A DNA stretch of 64,000 nucleotides from Gordonia hydrophobica NBRC 16057 (GCF_001592365.1 NZ_BCWU01000007.1:186001-250000); one strand, 5' to 3'; counted from the stretch's first letter, positions 1 to 9,430 are shown. Translations and numbers: made by a program. Notes: generated by a model not told the origin, from the sequence alone.

Positions 1-1032
1 GCGCGGCATCATGCGGTAGTCGCCGAGCAGCATGGTCTCGGCGCCCGCCATGGTCTCGGCGGCCACGACGCCCTGCGCCTCGGCCACGTGAGCCAGCTGC
101 AGCTTCGCGGTGACGTCGCCGATGGCGTAGACGCCGGGAACGTTGGTGCGCATGCGGTCGTCGATCGCGATAGCGCCACGATCGGTGAGTGCGACGCCGG
201 TGTTCTCCAAGCCGTAGCCCTCGACGCGCGGCGCGAAGCCGACGGACATGAGGACCTTGTCGACGACGATGCTGCCGTCGTTACCCTTGGCGTCCTTGTA
301 CGTCACGGTGACGTTGTCGCCGTTGTCGTCGATGGTCTGGACGCCGGTGCCGGTGAGCACCTTCACGCCCAGCTTCTTGTACGCCTTGGCGATCTCCTTG
401 GAGACGTCGGCGTCCTCGTTCGGCAGCACCCGCGGCATGAACTCGATGATGGTGACGTCGACGCCGTAGTTGGCGAGCACGTAGCCGAACTCCATGCCGA
501 TGGCGCCTGCGCCGACGATGACGATCGACTTCGGGAGGTCGCGGGTCAGGATCTGCGTCTCGTAGGTGACGACGTTCTCGCTGAGCGCCACTCCCGGCAG
601 GAGTTTGACGGTGGATCCGGTGTCGATGATGACGTTGTCGAAGGTGATCTCGCGGTCGCCGACGACGATGGTCTTGGCGTCGCGGAAGACGCCGTACCCG
701 TCGATCTCGGTGATCTTGTTCTTCTTCATCAGGAAGTGAACGCCCTTGACGATGCCGTCGGAGACCTTGCGGCTGCGATCGAAGGCGGCCCCGAAGTCGA
801 AGCTCACCTCGCCACTCATGCCGAAGGTCTTGGCCTCGTGGTTGAAGACGTGGGCGAGCTCGGCGTTGCGGAGCAACGCCTTCGACGGAATGCATCCGAC
901 GTTGAGGCAGACGCCTCCCCACCACTTCTCTTCGATCACTGCGGTCTTCATGCCCAGCTGGGCGGACCGGATCGCGGCCACGTACCCGCCAGGACCGGCT
1001 CCCAGGACAACTGTTTGAAAATGTTCAGCCAC
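1..1032 (-). CDS. lpd: Dihydrolipoamide dehydrogenase (E3), 3' part cut off by the window edge
   Basis: FAD flavoprotein that reoxidises the dihydrolipoyl groups of the pyruvate and 2-oxoglutarate dehydrogenase complexes with NAD+. The first 344 codons are present; the family is usually about 465 residues, so the dimerisation domain lies outside the window. Start chosen is GTG at 1032. The FAD fold GAGPGG is at residues 11-16, and the redox-active disulfide motif [10 protein letters not shown] has its cysteines at about 42 and 47. The second dinucleotide fold ([10 protein letters not shown]) begins near residue 175. The short gap between the two cysteines and the [10 protein letters not shown] context resemble mycobacterial LpdC. 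It is divergent from a TetR gene across a 25-bp palindrome. Identity is close to certain; partial only because of the window. Confidence 0.96.
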   Translation of the reverse strand, partial: MAEHFQTVVLGAGPGGYVAAIRSAQLGMKTAVIEEKWWGGVCLNVGCIPSKALLRNAELAHVFNHEAKTFGMSGEVSFDFGAAFDRSRKVSDGIVKGVHFLMKKNKITEIDGYGVFRDAKTIVVGDREITFDNVIIDTGSTVKLLPGVALSENVVTYETQILTRDLPKSIVIVGAGAIGMEFGYVLANYGVDVTIIEFMPRVLPNEDADVSKEIAKAYKKLGVKVLTGTGVQTIDDNGDNVTVTYKDAKGNDGSIVVDKVLMSVGFAPRVEGYGLENTGVALTDRGAIAIDDRMRTNVPGVYAIGDVTAKLQLAHVAEAQGVVAAETMAGAETMLLGDYRMMPR

Positions 1033-1100
1033 GACGTTCAGGGTACTTCCCGGGTGAGCCAGACGCAGCCGTCCGGTCGGGCTGGACCGATGTCACACTT

Positions 1101-1125
1101 CAATCAGTGATTGAAACACTGATTG
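1101..1125. promoter_or_regulatory. Palindromic operator candidate between lpd and tetR
   Basis: Inverted repeat CAATCAGTG-N7-CACTGATTG with perfect 9-bp arms, lying 3 nt before the first in-frame ATG of the TetR gene. Position, size and symmetry fit a TetR autoregulatory operator that also covers the promoter of the TetR/old-yellow-enzyme pair. Binding by this regulator is an inference. Confidence 0.6.
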
Positions 1126-1128
1126 AGA

Positions 1129-1728
1129 ATGTGGTCTGATCGAGGGGTGACCACTGAGACGAGCACCGCAGGCACCCGCGCCCGGCTCCTCGACGCCGCC
1201 GAGGAACTCCTGGCGCGCGGGACGTACGACACCCTCTCCGTCCGCGCAGTGTGTTCGACGGCCGGCGCGAATCCGGCCGCTGTGCACTACCACTTCGGCT
1301 CGAAGGAACGCTTGATCGCCGCCCTCCTCGAGGACCGGCTCGAACCGATCTGGGTGAGCGTGCTCGACGGTCTCGCCGCGTCGCCGGTCACCGTCCGGGA
1401 GATCGTCGACGCGCTCATCGACCCGTTGATGCGACTCCAGGCGGACGCGAGCACGGCGCCCCGAGTCCGGCTGCTCGCCGAGTTCGTCCTGGCGCACCCG
1501 CGCGCCGAGTGGGCCGGTCGGTGGTCGGATCTGGACGGCTGGGCCACCCTGCTCACCGCCGCGGTCCCCGACCTCGACGTCGAGCACGCACGCCGTCGCC
1601 TCCGCTTCGCGTTCACCGTCCTGATGACCGAACTCACGGCGCCCCACACGCTCTCGCCCGACACCGTCGAAGCCCTGCGAGAGTTCCTCACCGCCGGCCT
1701 GGCCGGTCTACCGAAGGACTCACTGTGA
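1129..1728 (+). CDS. TetR-family transcriptional regulator
   Basis: Probable local repressor of 199 residues. The N-terminal helix-turn-helix is clear: the segment LLDAAEELLARG is followed by VCSTAGANPAAVHYHFGSKE, the usual TetR recognition-helix pattern with the YHF signature. The C-terminal part is ligand-binding in character and I cannot name the inducer. ATG at 1129 is used; GTG at 1147 is an alternative and would leave the operator clear of the coding region. Neither has a convincing ribosome site, so a leaderless mRNA is possible. Its stop codon overlaps the start of the downstream flavin reductase by 4 nt, so the two are translationally coupled and the regulator probably controls that enzyme. 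Confidence 0.9.
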   Translation: MWSDRGVTTETSTAGTRARLLDAAEELLARGTYDTLSVRAVCSTAGANPAAVHYHFGSKERLIAALLEDRLEPIWVSVLDGLAASPVTVREIVDALIDPLMRLQADASTAPRVRLLAEFVLAHPRAEWAGRWSDLDGWATLLTAAVPDLDVEHARRRLRFAFTVLMTELTAPHTLSPDTVEALREFLTAGLAGLPKDSL

Positions 1729-2969
1729 CCACCAGCCCCGCCCCGCAGACCGATCCGTTCTCCACCGCGACGCTCGGACCGTTGTCGCTCCGCAACCGAA
1801 TCATCAAGTGCGCCACTTTCGAAGGCATGACGCCGGACGCCGTCGTGACCGACGACTTGATCGAGTTCCACCGCGACGTCGCGGCGGGCGGCGCCGCGAT
1901 GTCGACCGTCGCCTACTGCGCCGTCTCTCCGGAGGGACGCACCGACCGTCACCAGATCTGGATGCGACCGGAGGCCCTCGACGGTCTGCAACGACTCACC
2001 GCGGCGATCCACGGCGAGGGCGCGCTCGCCGCCGCCCAACTCGGCCACGCTGGGCCGGTGGCGAACTCGCTGTCGAACCGACTCCCCGCACTGGGCCCCG
2101 GCCGCATCCCGGCGCCGATGGGAATGTCGTTCACGCAGAAGGTGTCCCGCGACAGGATCGGCGATCTGGTCCAGAAGTTCCGCACCGCGGCGCGCCTCGC
2201 CGTCGACAGCGGATTCGACGGCCTGGAGATCCACCTCGGCCACAACTACCTGCTGAGCTCGTTCCTGTCGCCACTGCTCAATCACCGTCGCGACGGGTAC
2301 GGCGGAAGTGCGGTCAACCGGGCACGGTTCGCTCGCGAAGTGCTCGAGGCGGTGCGGACCGAGGTCGGCGACGACGCGGCGGTCTGGATCAAACTCAACA
2401 TGTTCGACGGCGTCGGCAAGCCCGGTCGCGGCCGCGGCGGAATGCCGTGGAGCGGCACCAACCTCGACGATGCGATCACCTACGCCCGCCTGTTCGAGGC
2501 CGACGGCCACATCGACGCCATCGAACCGACCGCGGGGAGTTCGCTGCTCAACCCGATGTACCTGTTCCATGGTGAGCCGCCGCGCGACGAGTTCGCCGAC
2601 GCCATGCCCGGCGCCATCCGGACCGGGATGAAGGCGGGCGGAAAGTACTTCCTTCGGCGCTACCCCTACACCGACACCTACTTGCTCCCGCTGGCGCGCG
2701 AACTGCGAGCGAGTGTCGGCCTACCGATGATCCTGCTCGGCGGCGTCACCGACCGCGCGTCGATCCAGTCCGCACTGGACTCCGGTTTCGACTTCGTCGC
2801 CATGGGCCGCGCCCTGCTGCGCGAACCGGATCTGCCACTGCGCCTTCAGGCCGACCCCGCCGCGAGAAGCAAGTGCGTCCACTGCAATCTGTGCATGCCG
2901 ACCATCTACTCAACGACGCGCTGCCCGATCCGTACGGGCGAAGTTCCAGACCCACTCGACGTCGCCTGA
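1725..2969 (+). CDS. Old-yellow-enzyme family NADH:flavin oxidoreductase
   Basis: FMN-dependent TIM-barrel ene-reductase of 414 residues, probably reducing an activated alkene such as an enone or a dienoyl-CoA-like compound; the substrate is unknown. GTG start at 1725 overlaps the upstream TetR stop. Seen in the protein: the N-terminal LGPLSLRNRIIKCAT strand, the active-site stretch HLGHNYLLSSFLSPLLNHR followed by DGYGG, and the FMN-phosphate region LGGVTDR with FVAMGRALLREPDL. Near the C-terminus is a cysteine cluster CVHCNLCMP with a further Cys after it, like the iron-sulfur site of 2,4-dienoyl-CoA reductases. However, the protein lacks the C-terminal FAD/NAD domains of that enzyme, so it is a single-domain relative. 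Confidence 0.9.
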   Translation: MTTSPAPQTDPFSTATLGPLSLRNRIIKCATFEGMTPDAVVTDDLIEFHRDVAAGGAAMSTVAYCAVSPEGRTDRHQIWMRPEALDGLQRLTAAIHGEGALAAAQLGHAGPVANSLSNRLPALGPGRIPAPMGMSFTQKVSRDRIGDLVQKFRTAARLAVDSGFDGLEIHLGHNYLLSSFLSPLLNHRRDGYGGSAVNRARFAREVLEAVRTEVGDDAAVWIKLNMFDGVGKPGRGRGGMPWSGTNLDDAITYARLFEADGHIDAIEPTAGSSLLNPMYLFHGEPPRDEFADAMPGAIRTGMKAGGKYFLRRYPYTDTYLLPLARELRASVGLPMILLGGVTDRASIQSALDSGFDFVAMGRALLREPDLPLRLQADPAARSKCVHCNLCMPTIYSTTRCPIRTGEVPDPLDVA

Positions 2970-3204
2970 CTGACCTGCGCCGATCGCCGTATCCACGGTC
3001 CACCGAACCGGGATCGCACGCGGTCGCGGTTGGCCATCGCCTTTCCGATCGTGATAAGCATGGTAGTCCGTTCGGGGGAACATCCTTCGAAGAGTCGATA
3101 GGCCTTCTCGGCCAGGGGAAGTGGTAACCGGCAGCCGCCACGCTGCCGCCCGTGAACCAGTTCGCACGACCCGAGAACAACGACTATCGATCTTCGGAGG
3201 TCTG

Positions 3205-4566
3205 ATGACTGACTCAGCTGTCACTTCGGCCGCACCATCGCCCAGCACCCTGCGCAAGGCCATCGCCGCATCGGCGATCGGCAACGCCACCGAGTGGTAC
3301 GACTACGGCGTCTACGCCGCCACCACCACCTATCTCACCCAGGCGTTCTTCCCCGGACACCTGGGCACCATCGGCACCATGCTCGGGTTCGCCGTCTCGT
3401 TCCTACTCCGGCCGCTCGGCGGCTTCGTCTGGGGTCCGATCGGCGACCGCCTGGGCCGCAAGCACGTTCTGGCACTCACGATCCTGTTGATCTCGGTGGC
3501 GACCGCGTTGATCGGCGTGTTGCCGACCCACGCGACGATCGGCGTGTGGGCGCCGATCCTGCTGATCGTCCTGCGCGTGGTACAGGGCTTCTCCACCGGC
3601 GGCGAGTACGGCGGCGCGGCCACCTTCATGGCTGAGTACGCACCAGCGCGCAAGCGCGGCAAGTACGGCAGCTTCCTGGAGTTCGGCACCATGGCGGGCT
3701 TCGCCTCCGGCACCGCGATCGTCCTGCTGATGAGCCTGGGCCTGTCCGAGAGCCAGATGCAGGACTGGGGCTGGCGCATTCCGTTCCTGATCGCGCTGCC
3801 CCTCGGTCTCGCGGGCCTCTACCTGCGGTCCCAGCTCGACGATCCGCCGCTGTTCACCGACGTCGAGAAGCAGGTCGCCGACCCCGGCGGCGTGACCGGG
3901 CAACTCCGCCAGACCATCGTGCACTACTGGAAGCCGATCGTCATCATGTTCGGCATGGTCGTGGCGCTGAACGTCGCGAACTACACCCTGCTGGCCTACC
4001 AGCCGGAGTATCTGAAGAGCACGATCGGCCTCAGCGAGGATCAGGCGTCGGTCGTCGTCCTGATCGGCCAGGTCGCGATGATGCTGATGATCCCCGTCTT
4101 CGGCGCGTGGTCGGATCGCACCGGCCGCAAGCCGATGTGGCGGCTGTCCCTGCTCGGACTGTTCGTCTTCGCGCTCCCCATGTACTGGCTGATGGGGCAG
4201 AGCCTCGCCTGGGCGGTCGTCGGTTTCGTGGTCCTCGGCCTGCTGTACATCCCGCAGCTCGCGACCATCTCGGCCACGTTCCCCGCCATGTTCCCGACTC
4301 ACGTGCGGTACGCGGGCTTCGCGATCTCGTACAACCTCTCGACCGCCGCGTTCGGCGGCACGGCGCCACTGGTGAACGACGCCGTCGTCGGGCACACCGG
4401 CTGGTCGCTGTTCCCCGCCGTCTACATGATGGGCGCCTGCGTCATCGGCGGCATCGCCCTCCACTTCCTCCGGGAGACCGCCGGCCTGTCCATCGCGGGC
4501 ACCACGACCCCCGGCGCCGACCCCGACGAGGAGCAGGTCACCACCTCGGCGCGCGTCGACGCGTGA
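3205..4566 (+). CDS. MFS transporter, metabolite:H+ symporter (MHS) type
   Basis: Inner-membrane secondary transporter of 453 residues with about 12 hydrophobic segments. The start region SAIGNATEWYDYGVYAA and the loop 2-3 motif GPIGDRLGRKHVL are typical of the MHS family, which includes ProP, ShiA and citrate or dicarboxylate carriers. A second MFS signature, GAWSDRTGRKPMW, falls in the second half. ATG at 3205 follows a strong GGAGG site 4 nt upstream; the same frame is open further upstream but without initiation signals. The gene stands alone, with a strong stem-loop after it. The substrate cannot be told from sequence; an organic acid or osmolyte is likely. Confidence 0.9.
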   Translation: MTDSAVTSAAPSPSTLRKAIAASAIGNATEWYDYGVYAATTTYLTQAFFPGHLGTIGTMLGFAVSFLLRPLGGFVWGPIGDRLGRKHVLALTILLISVATALIGVLPTHATIGVWAPILLIVLRVVQGFSTGGEYGGAATFMAEYAPARKRGKYGSFLEFGTMAGFASGTAIVLLMSLGLSESQMQDWGWRIPFLIALPLGLAGLYLRSQLDDPPLFTDVEKQVADPGGVTGQLRQTIVHYWKPIVIMFGMVVALNVANYTLLAYQPEYLKSTIGLSEDQASVVVLIGQVAMMLMIPVFGAWSDRTGRKPMWRLSLLGLFVFALPMYWLMGQSLAWAVVGFVVLGLLYIPQLATISATFPAMFPTHVRYAGFAISYNLSTAAFGGTAPLVNDAVVGHTGWSLFPAVYMMGACVIGGIALHFLRETAGLSIAGTTTPGADPDEEQVTTSARVDA

Positions 4567-4574
4567 CCTCCCGA

Positions 4575-4621
4575 TTCTCGGCTCCCGAACCTCCCTCCGC
4601 GGGCGGTTCGGGAGCCGAGAA
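4575..4621 (+). terminator. Perfect 16-bp stem-loop after the MFS gene
   Basis: The arms 4575-4590 and 4606-4621 (TTCTCGGCTCCCGAAC and its exact complement) flank a 15-nt loop, 8 nt after the MFS stop. No T-tract follows, which is common for terminators in high-GC actinobacteria. Confidence 0.8.
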
Positions 4622-4669
4622 CGTCTGCCCGATGGCCGCTTCGGGCCGTGCCTGCGTACGTTGGATCCC

Positions 4670-6712
4670 GTGACCAACGAAGATCCGTACCTCTGGCTCG
4701 AAGACGTGACCGGCGACGACGCTCTCGCCTGGGTCCGCGACCACAACGAGCCGACCGTCGACGAGCTCACGCACTCGGCCCGCTTCACCGAACTCGAGGC
4801 CGCGGCGCTCGAGATCCTCGACACCGACGAGCGCATCCCGTACGTGCGCCGCCGCGGCGAGCACCTGTACAACTTCTGGCGCGACGCCGAGCATCCCAAG
4901 GGACTCTGGCGGCGCACCACCCTCGACAGCTACCGGAGCGACACCCCGGACTGGGACGTCCTGATCGACGTCGACGCACTCTCCGAGCGCGAAGGCGAGA
5001 ACTGGGTGTGGGCCGGCGCGACGATGAATCGCCCCCACTACGACCGCGCGCTGATCTCCCTGTCGCGCGGCGGCGCCGACGCCGCCGTGGTCCGCGAGTA
5101 CGACGTCGCGAGCCGCAGCTGGGTGGACGACGGCTTCACCCTGCCCGAGGCCAAATCGCAGGTCGGCTGGATCGACCGCGACACCGTCTACGTCGGCACC
5201 GACTTCGCCCAGACCCCGGACGGACTGCCCGCGCTCACCTCGTCGGGCTACCCGCGCACCGTGCGCCGGTGGTCGCGCGGCACCGACGTCGCCGACGCCC
5301 CGACGGTCTTCGCCGGCGAGGTGTCCGACGTCGCGGTCGGCGCCGTGTGCACGCACACCCCGGGCTTCGTCCGGCACTTCGTGTCCCGCTCCACCGACTT
5401 CTACAACGCGATCGACTACGAACTCCGGCCGGAGAACGACGACGAGCTGATCCGGATCGAGGTCCCGACCGACGCCCACTACGACGTCCGCTTGAACTGG
5501 CTCACCGTCCTGACCCGCTCGCCGTGGACCGTCGACGGCACCGAGCACCCCGCGGGCACACTGCTGGTCTTCGACTACCCCGCCTGGCTCGACGGCGACC
5601 GCACGCACCGGGTCCTGTTCACCCCGGACGCGCACACCAGCCTGCAGGATCACGCGGTCACCAAGTCGCATCTGGTTCTGGTGACTCTCCACGACGTCGC
5701 GACCCGGATCGAGGTCCTGACCCTCGGCACGTGGGAGCGCGTGGAACTGGCCGGTCTCCCCGACCTCGCGACGCTGGGCGTCCTCGACACGGATCCCGAC
5801 GAGAGCGATGAGATCTGGTTCTCCGCCAGCAGTTTCACCCAGGCGCCCAGTCTGCTGCACGGCTCCACCTCGAGCGGGGTCGCCGTGATCAAATCGACCC
5901 CCGCCGTGTACGACGCGTCGGACGTCTCCGCGCACCAGTACTTCGCGACGTCCGACGACGGCACCGCTGTCCCCTACTTCGTCATCAAGCGCGACGACGT
6001 CGAGTCCGGACCCACCTTGCAGTACGGCTACGGCGGCTTCGAGAACGCGATGACGCCGAGCTACCTCGGCATCGCAGGCCGCAACTGGATCGCACGCGGC
6101 GGGGTGTACGTGATGACCAACATCCGCGGCGGCGGCGAGTACGGACCCGAATGGCACACGCAGGCGCAGAAGGCGGGCCGGCACCTGGTCTACGAGGACT
6201 TCGCCGCGGTGGCCCGCGACCTCGTCGCTCGCGGCCTCACCACGGCCGACCAACTCGCCGCCCAAGGTGGATCCAACGGCGGTCTGCTGATGGGCGTGAT
6301 GGCCACGAGCTACCCCGACCTCTTCGGCGCGCTGGTCTGCCAGGTCCCGCTGCTGGACATGAAGCGGTACCACCTGCTGCTGGCGGGCGCATCATGGATG
6401 GCCGAGTACGGCGACCCGGACGATCCCGCGCAGTGGGCGTACATCGCCGAGTACTCGCCGTACCAGCGGCTGCGCGCTGGTCTGCCGATGCCCGCCTTCC
6501 TGATGACGACCTCGACGCGCGACGACCGCGTGCACCCCGGGCACGCCCGCAAGTTCGTCGCACGGATGGAGGAGCTCGGCTACCCGGTCCGCTACTACGA
6601 GAACATCGAAGGCGGGCACGGCGGCGCCGCGGACAACCGGCAGGCGGCGTTCAAATCGGCGCTGGCCTACGAGTTCCTGTGGCGGACCATCGGAAGCGCC
6701 GACGCCCGCTGA
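4670..6712 (+). CDS. Prolyl oligopeptidase family serine peptidase (S9A)
   Basis: Cytosolic serine peptidase of about 680 residues that cleaves short peptides after proline. The N-terminal DPYLWLEDVTGDDALAWVRD is the standard opening of S9A enzymes, followed by a beta-propeller region and a C-terminal alpha/beta-hydrolase domain. Catalytic residues are visible: Ser535 in GGSNGG, Asp619 in DDRVHPGH and His650 in EGGHGG. GTG at 4670 is chosen because family members begin very close to this point; TTG at 4661 would add only three residues. Full length for the family. A related peptidase (Rv0457c) sits in the same chromosomal neighbourhood in M. tuberculosis, from memory. Confidence 0.93.
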   Translation: MTNEDPYLWLEDVTGDDALAWVRDHNEPTVDELTHSARFTELEAAALEILDTDERIPYVRRRGEHLYNFWRDAEHPKGLWRRTTLDSYRSDTPDWDVLIDVDALSEREGENWVWAGATMNRPHYDRALISLSRGGADAAVVREYDVASRSWVDDGFTLPEAKSQVGWIDRDTVYVGTDFAQTPDGLPALTSSGYPRTVRRWSRGTDVADAPTVFAGEVSDVAVGAVCTHTPGFVRHFVSRSTDFYNAIDYELRPENDDELIRIEVPTDAHYDVRLNWLTVLTRSPWTVDGTEHPAGTLLVFDYPAWLDGDRTHRVLFTPDAHTSLQDHAVTKSHLVLVTLHDVATRIEVLTLGTWERVELAGLPDLATLGVLDTDPDESDEIWFSASSFTQAPSLLHGSTSSGVAVIKSTPAVYDASDVSAHQYFATSDDGTAVPYFVIKRDDVESGPTLQYGYGGFENAMTPSYLGIAGRNWIARGGVYVMTNIRGGGEYGPEWHTQAQKAGRHLVYEDFAAVARDLVARGLTTADQLAAQGGSNGGLLMGVMATSYPDLFGALVCQVPLLDMKRYHLLLAGASWMAEYGDPDDPAQWAYIAEYSPYQRLRAGLPMPAFLMTTSTRDDRVHPGHARKFVARMEELGYPVRYYENIEGGHGGAADNRQAAFKSALAYEFLWRTIGSADAR

Positions 6713-6772
6713 CGCACGCGCCGCAGCAGGTCGGTGACGTCGAGCCAGAACAGGCTCCCGACGAACCCTCGC

Positions 6773-7585
6773 CTACCGCCCCGACGCCACCCGGGCCACC
6801 ACACCGACGATCACGACCACCACGCCGCCGATGCCGACGTACATGGAGATGGTCGACAGGTGATCGACGATCCCGCCGACCACCACTTCGATGGTGGTGC
6901 GCGACGCGTCGTCGGTGTCGGTGAGCCGCTCACTGACCAGGTTGTTGGTGAAGACGGCGAGGCCCCAGCCCGCCAGCCCGGCCAGCACCGCGCCGACACC
7001 CAGCCACGCCAGGGTGGTGCTGCGTCGATTCGCCGTCAGCAGCGCGAGGAGCGACGCCACGACGGCGCCGATCACGCTGACCCACGCGAGAATGTTCACC
7101 AGGGTGCCGCTGTCCTCGAGCGACCCCGCGGTGATGTTGCTCTGGTCGATGGTGACGGTCACCGGACTGGGCACCTGCACCGGCACCGGCAGCGGCGCCG
7201 ATCGCACCACCCGATTGATCATCGGACTGATGTCGAGTTCCATGGTGTGCAAGGCGGCGTCGGGCCCCGGCTCGGTGAACAGCCAATGGTGCTGCTGCCG
7301 CGCCACTTCGGAGAAGTCTTCGACGAACCCGTCGCTGCGCGCATAGTTGCGCGCTGTGGGCAGCACCGCCTCGGCCAGCACCGCGGACCCGGTGCGTTCC
7401 TGGACCGAGGAGGCGACCTTCTCCGCGAAGTAGTTCTGCACCTGCTCGTCGTGCGCGGCCTCGGCCGCCGACGACACGAAACCCGATTCGGCGACCACCC
7501 GCTGCGAGAGCCACATGCTGGGGACCGCGACGATCATGCAGACCATCCCGACAGCGGTGAACAGACCGGCAACTACACTTCGCAC
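6773..7585 (-). CDS. Membrane protein with large exported domain, unknown function
   Basis: I do not recognise a named family. The 270-residue protein starts at GTG 7585 and opens with a hydrophobic segment (VVAGLFTAVGMVCMIVAVPS). An extracytoplasmic region of about 130 residues follows, rich in acidic residues and predicted helix (the AAEAAHDEQVQNYFAEKVAS part). After it come three further membrane segments near residues 165-185, 195-215 and 245-268. The layout resembles integral membrane proteins of mycolata that carry a periplasmic globular domain between helices 1 and 2. It begins 18 nt after the PPK2 stop on the same strand, so the two genes are probably co-transcribed. Confidence 0.75.
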   Translation of the reverse strand: MRSVVAGLFTAVGMVCMIVAVPSMWLSQRVVAESGFVSSAAEAAHDEQVQNYFAEKVASSVQERTGSAVLAEAVLPTARNYARSDGFVEDFSEVARQQHHWLFTEPGPDAALHTMELDISPMINRVVRSAPLPVPVQVPSPVTVTIDQSNITAGSLEDSGTLVNILAWVSVIGAVVASLLALLTANRRSTTLAWLGVGAVLAGLAGWGLAVFTNNLVSERLTDTDDASRTTIEVVVGGIVDHLSTISMYVGIGGVVVVIVGVVARVASGR

Positions 7586-7603
7586 GGAATCGAGGCTACC
7601 GGC

Positions 7604-8560
7604 TCACTCACCGATGAGGTCGCGAGCCCGTCCCACGATCAGCGGGTCCGGCTCGCCGACCAGGCCTTCGTCCTTGCCGTCGTAGTCGTGCAGGGAGAGC
7701 ACGTACCGCATGGCGTTGATCCGGGCACGCTTCTTGTCGTTGCTCTTGACGACGATCCACGGTGCGAAGTCGGTGTCGGTGTCGGTGAACATCTGCTCTT
7801 TGGCCGCGGTGTAGGCCTCCCACCGGTCCAACGATGCGAGGTCCATCGGCGACAGCTTCCACTGCCGGACCGGGTCGATCTGGCGAATCGCGAAGCGAGT
7901 CCGCTGCTCCAGCGAGGTCACCGAGAACCAGAACTTCACCAGGTGCACGCCGTCGTCGACCAGCATCTTCTCGAAGGCCGGCGCCTGCTGCATGAACTGG
8001 CTGTACTGCTCCGGGGTGCAGAAGCTCATCACCCGTTCCACGCCTGCGCGGTTGTACCAGGAGCGATCGAAGAAGACCATCTCGCCGGCCGCGGGCAGGT
8101 GCTGGACGTACCGCTGGAAGTACCATTCGGTGGCCTCGCGCTCGGACGGCTTCTCGAGGGCGACGGTCCGCGCACCGCGCGGGTTGAGGTGCTCGTTGAA
8201 GCGTTTGATGGTGCCGCCCTTGCCCGCGGCGTCGCGGCCCTCGAACAGCATCAGGTGCCGCTGTCCGGTCTGCTTGGTCCACTTCTGCAGCTTCAGCAAC
8301 TCGATCTGCAGTCGCCGTTTGGTGACCTCGTATTCGCGGCGGCTCATCCGCTCGTCGTACGGGTACTCCTCGCGCCAGGTGTCGACCACATTGCGTTCGG
8401 GAAGCGTCAGCAGGATCGGGTCGTCGTCATCGTCGTCGACCACGGTGAAGCCCGCGGTGTCCTGCAGGTCGACGATGCGCTGCAGCGCCTCGCGTCCGGA
8501 GACCAGGCTGAGATCCGGTCCGATATGCTGTGGGGGAACCTCGGCGAAGAGTTCTGTCAT
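7604..8560 (-). CDS. ppk2: Polyphosphate kinase 2
   Basis: PPK2 transfers phosphate between polyphosphate and nucleotides, usually making GTP or ATP from polyP; it is a cytosolic P-loop kinase. The 318-residue protein shows Walker A GRDAAGKGG at about 108-116, the lid segment and Walker B DRSWYNRAG at about 165-173, and the conserved RFAIRQIDPVRQWKLSPMD block. A single PPK2 domain is present. An unusual run of six aspartates (VDDDDDDP) lies at about residues 42-47, before the catalytic domain. ATG 8560 is chosen because the frame upstream is low-quality sequence over a terminator. The next gene follows after 18 nt. Confidence 0.95.
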   Translation of the reverse strand: MTELFAEVPPQHIGPDLSLVSGREALQRIVDLQDTAGFTVVDDDDDDPILLTLPERNVVDTWREEYPYDERMSRREYEVTKRRLQIELLKLQKWTKQTGQRHLMLFEGRDAAGKGGTIKRFNEHLNPRGARTVALEKPSEREATEWYFQRYVQHLPAAGEMVFFDRSWYNRAGVERVMSFCTPEQYSQFMQQAPAFEKMLVDDGVHLVKFWFSVTSLEQRTRFAIRQIDPVRQWKLSPMDLASLDRWEAYTAAKEQMFTDTDTDFAPWIVVKSNDKKRARINAMRYVLSLHDYDGKDEGLVGEPDPLIVGRARDLIGE

Positions 8561-8647
8561 GAGCGCCAGGTTAACGCGCATCCGGCGATCCGGCGCGCCG
8601 AGTGCGAGTGATTCTTCCGGTAGTGCGACGCCGCCCCCGATCACGAC

Positions 8648-8678
8648 GACGACCCCGCCGGAAATCGGCGGGGTCGTC
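8648..8678 (-). terminator. 13-bp GC-rich stem-loop
   Basis: The arms 8648-8660 and 8666-8678 (GACGACCCCGCCG and complement) with a 5-nt loop lie 26 nt beyond the stop of the secreted-protein gene and before ppk2 on the same strand. This probably ends that upstream transcript and separates it from ppk2. Confidence 0.75.
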
Positions 8679-8703
8679 AGAGACTTCGAGGTGCGGTCGG
8701 CGC

Positions 8704-9222
8704 TCAACGCAGGTTGATCGAACCCCACCGCAGGCAGCCGCGGCCGCTCGTCGAGTCGTACGCCACGGCCTGGCTGCCGAGGCAGGCGACGCCGTCGCCC
8801 GTCGCGTACGCGCCACCGGCGGCACCGGAGACGGCGATGGTCGTCCCGCCGTGGCGGCCCTGGGCGACAGCGGTCGAGTACGGCCCCTGCGAGTAGGCGT
8901 AGCCGTGTCCGCCGTAGATGCCACTGGCGAGAGCCGCGGAGTTGTTGCCGTTGTTCTCTGCGGTCGCGGTGCCGCGCGTGGTCGCAACAGCAAGGGCCGC
9001 ACCGTTGTTCGTGTTGTCGCGGGCAGTCGCTTGACTGCCGGGACCGGCATTGGCGACGCAGTGGCTGCGTCCCTGCTCATGCTCGACGCGCTGATTGTTG
9101 TTCGCCGTGCAATGCGTCGCTGCGCTTGCCTCACCGCCGCCCAGCAGCGATGTCATCCCGAAGGCCGCCGCGACAGCGATCAGACCGAACAGAACACGAA
9201 CAGACAGCGGACCAAGGCGCAT
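8704..9222 (-). CDS. Secreted Ala/Asn/Gly-repeat protein (DUF6764-like)
   Basis: A 172-residue exported protein. A signal peptide is clear: RLGPLSVRVLFGLIAVAAAF followed by a small-residue stretch ending EASAA, with cleavage probably before THC. The mature part has four cysteines and a central low-complexity region with recurrent A-x-A-T and N-N-G units (for example ATARDNTNNGAALAVATT and ATAENNGNNSAALAS), suggesting a repetitive beta-strand fold. ATG 9222 is preferred because GGGAGGA lies 7 nt upstream; ATG 9228 is too close to that site. From memory it resembles a family annotated DUF6764 in Gordonia. Function unknown. It is followed by its own terminator. Confidence 0.75.
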   Translation of the reverse strand: MRLGPLSVRVLFGLIAVAAAFGMTSLLGGGEASAATHCTANNNQRVEHEQGRSHCVANAGPGSQATARDNTNNGAALAVATTRGTATAENNGNNSAALASGIYGGHGYAYSQGPYSTAVAQGRHGGTTIAVSGAAGGAYATGDGVACLGSQAVAYDSTSGRGCLRWGSINLR

Positions 9223-9430
9223 GAACATTCCTCCCAAACAGTGCAGACAGCGAATCGTGCAGACCCTCCACCGGCGCACGATGCGCTGCAAGACTACCCC
9301 CGGATCGACGATCCTCAGCGCACGCTCAGCCGTTCGTGATCGTTCCGATTCCGAACGCTCCCTCTCGCCGCTGAAACCGCAGGTCGCGCAGGCGATGACG
9401 CGCGTGGACGACCCTCGACTCGCACTAGAG

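Noticed and set aside
13..1110. Forward open frame over lpd
   Set aside because: Antisense to a well-conserved dihydrolipoamide dehydrogenase; Asp/Val-rich shadow sequence.
9300..9430. Possible tRNA or small RNA upstream of the secreted-protein gene
   Set aside because: No cloverleaf with T-loop GTTCGA-type signature could be found.
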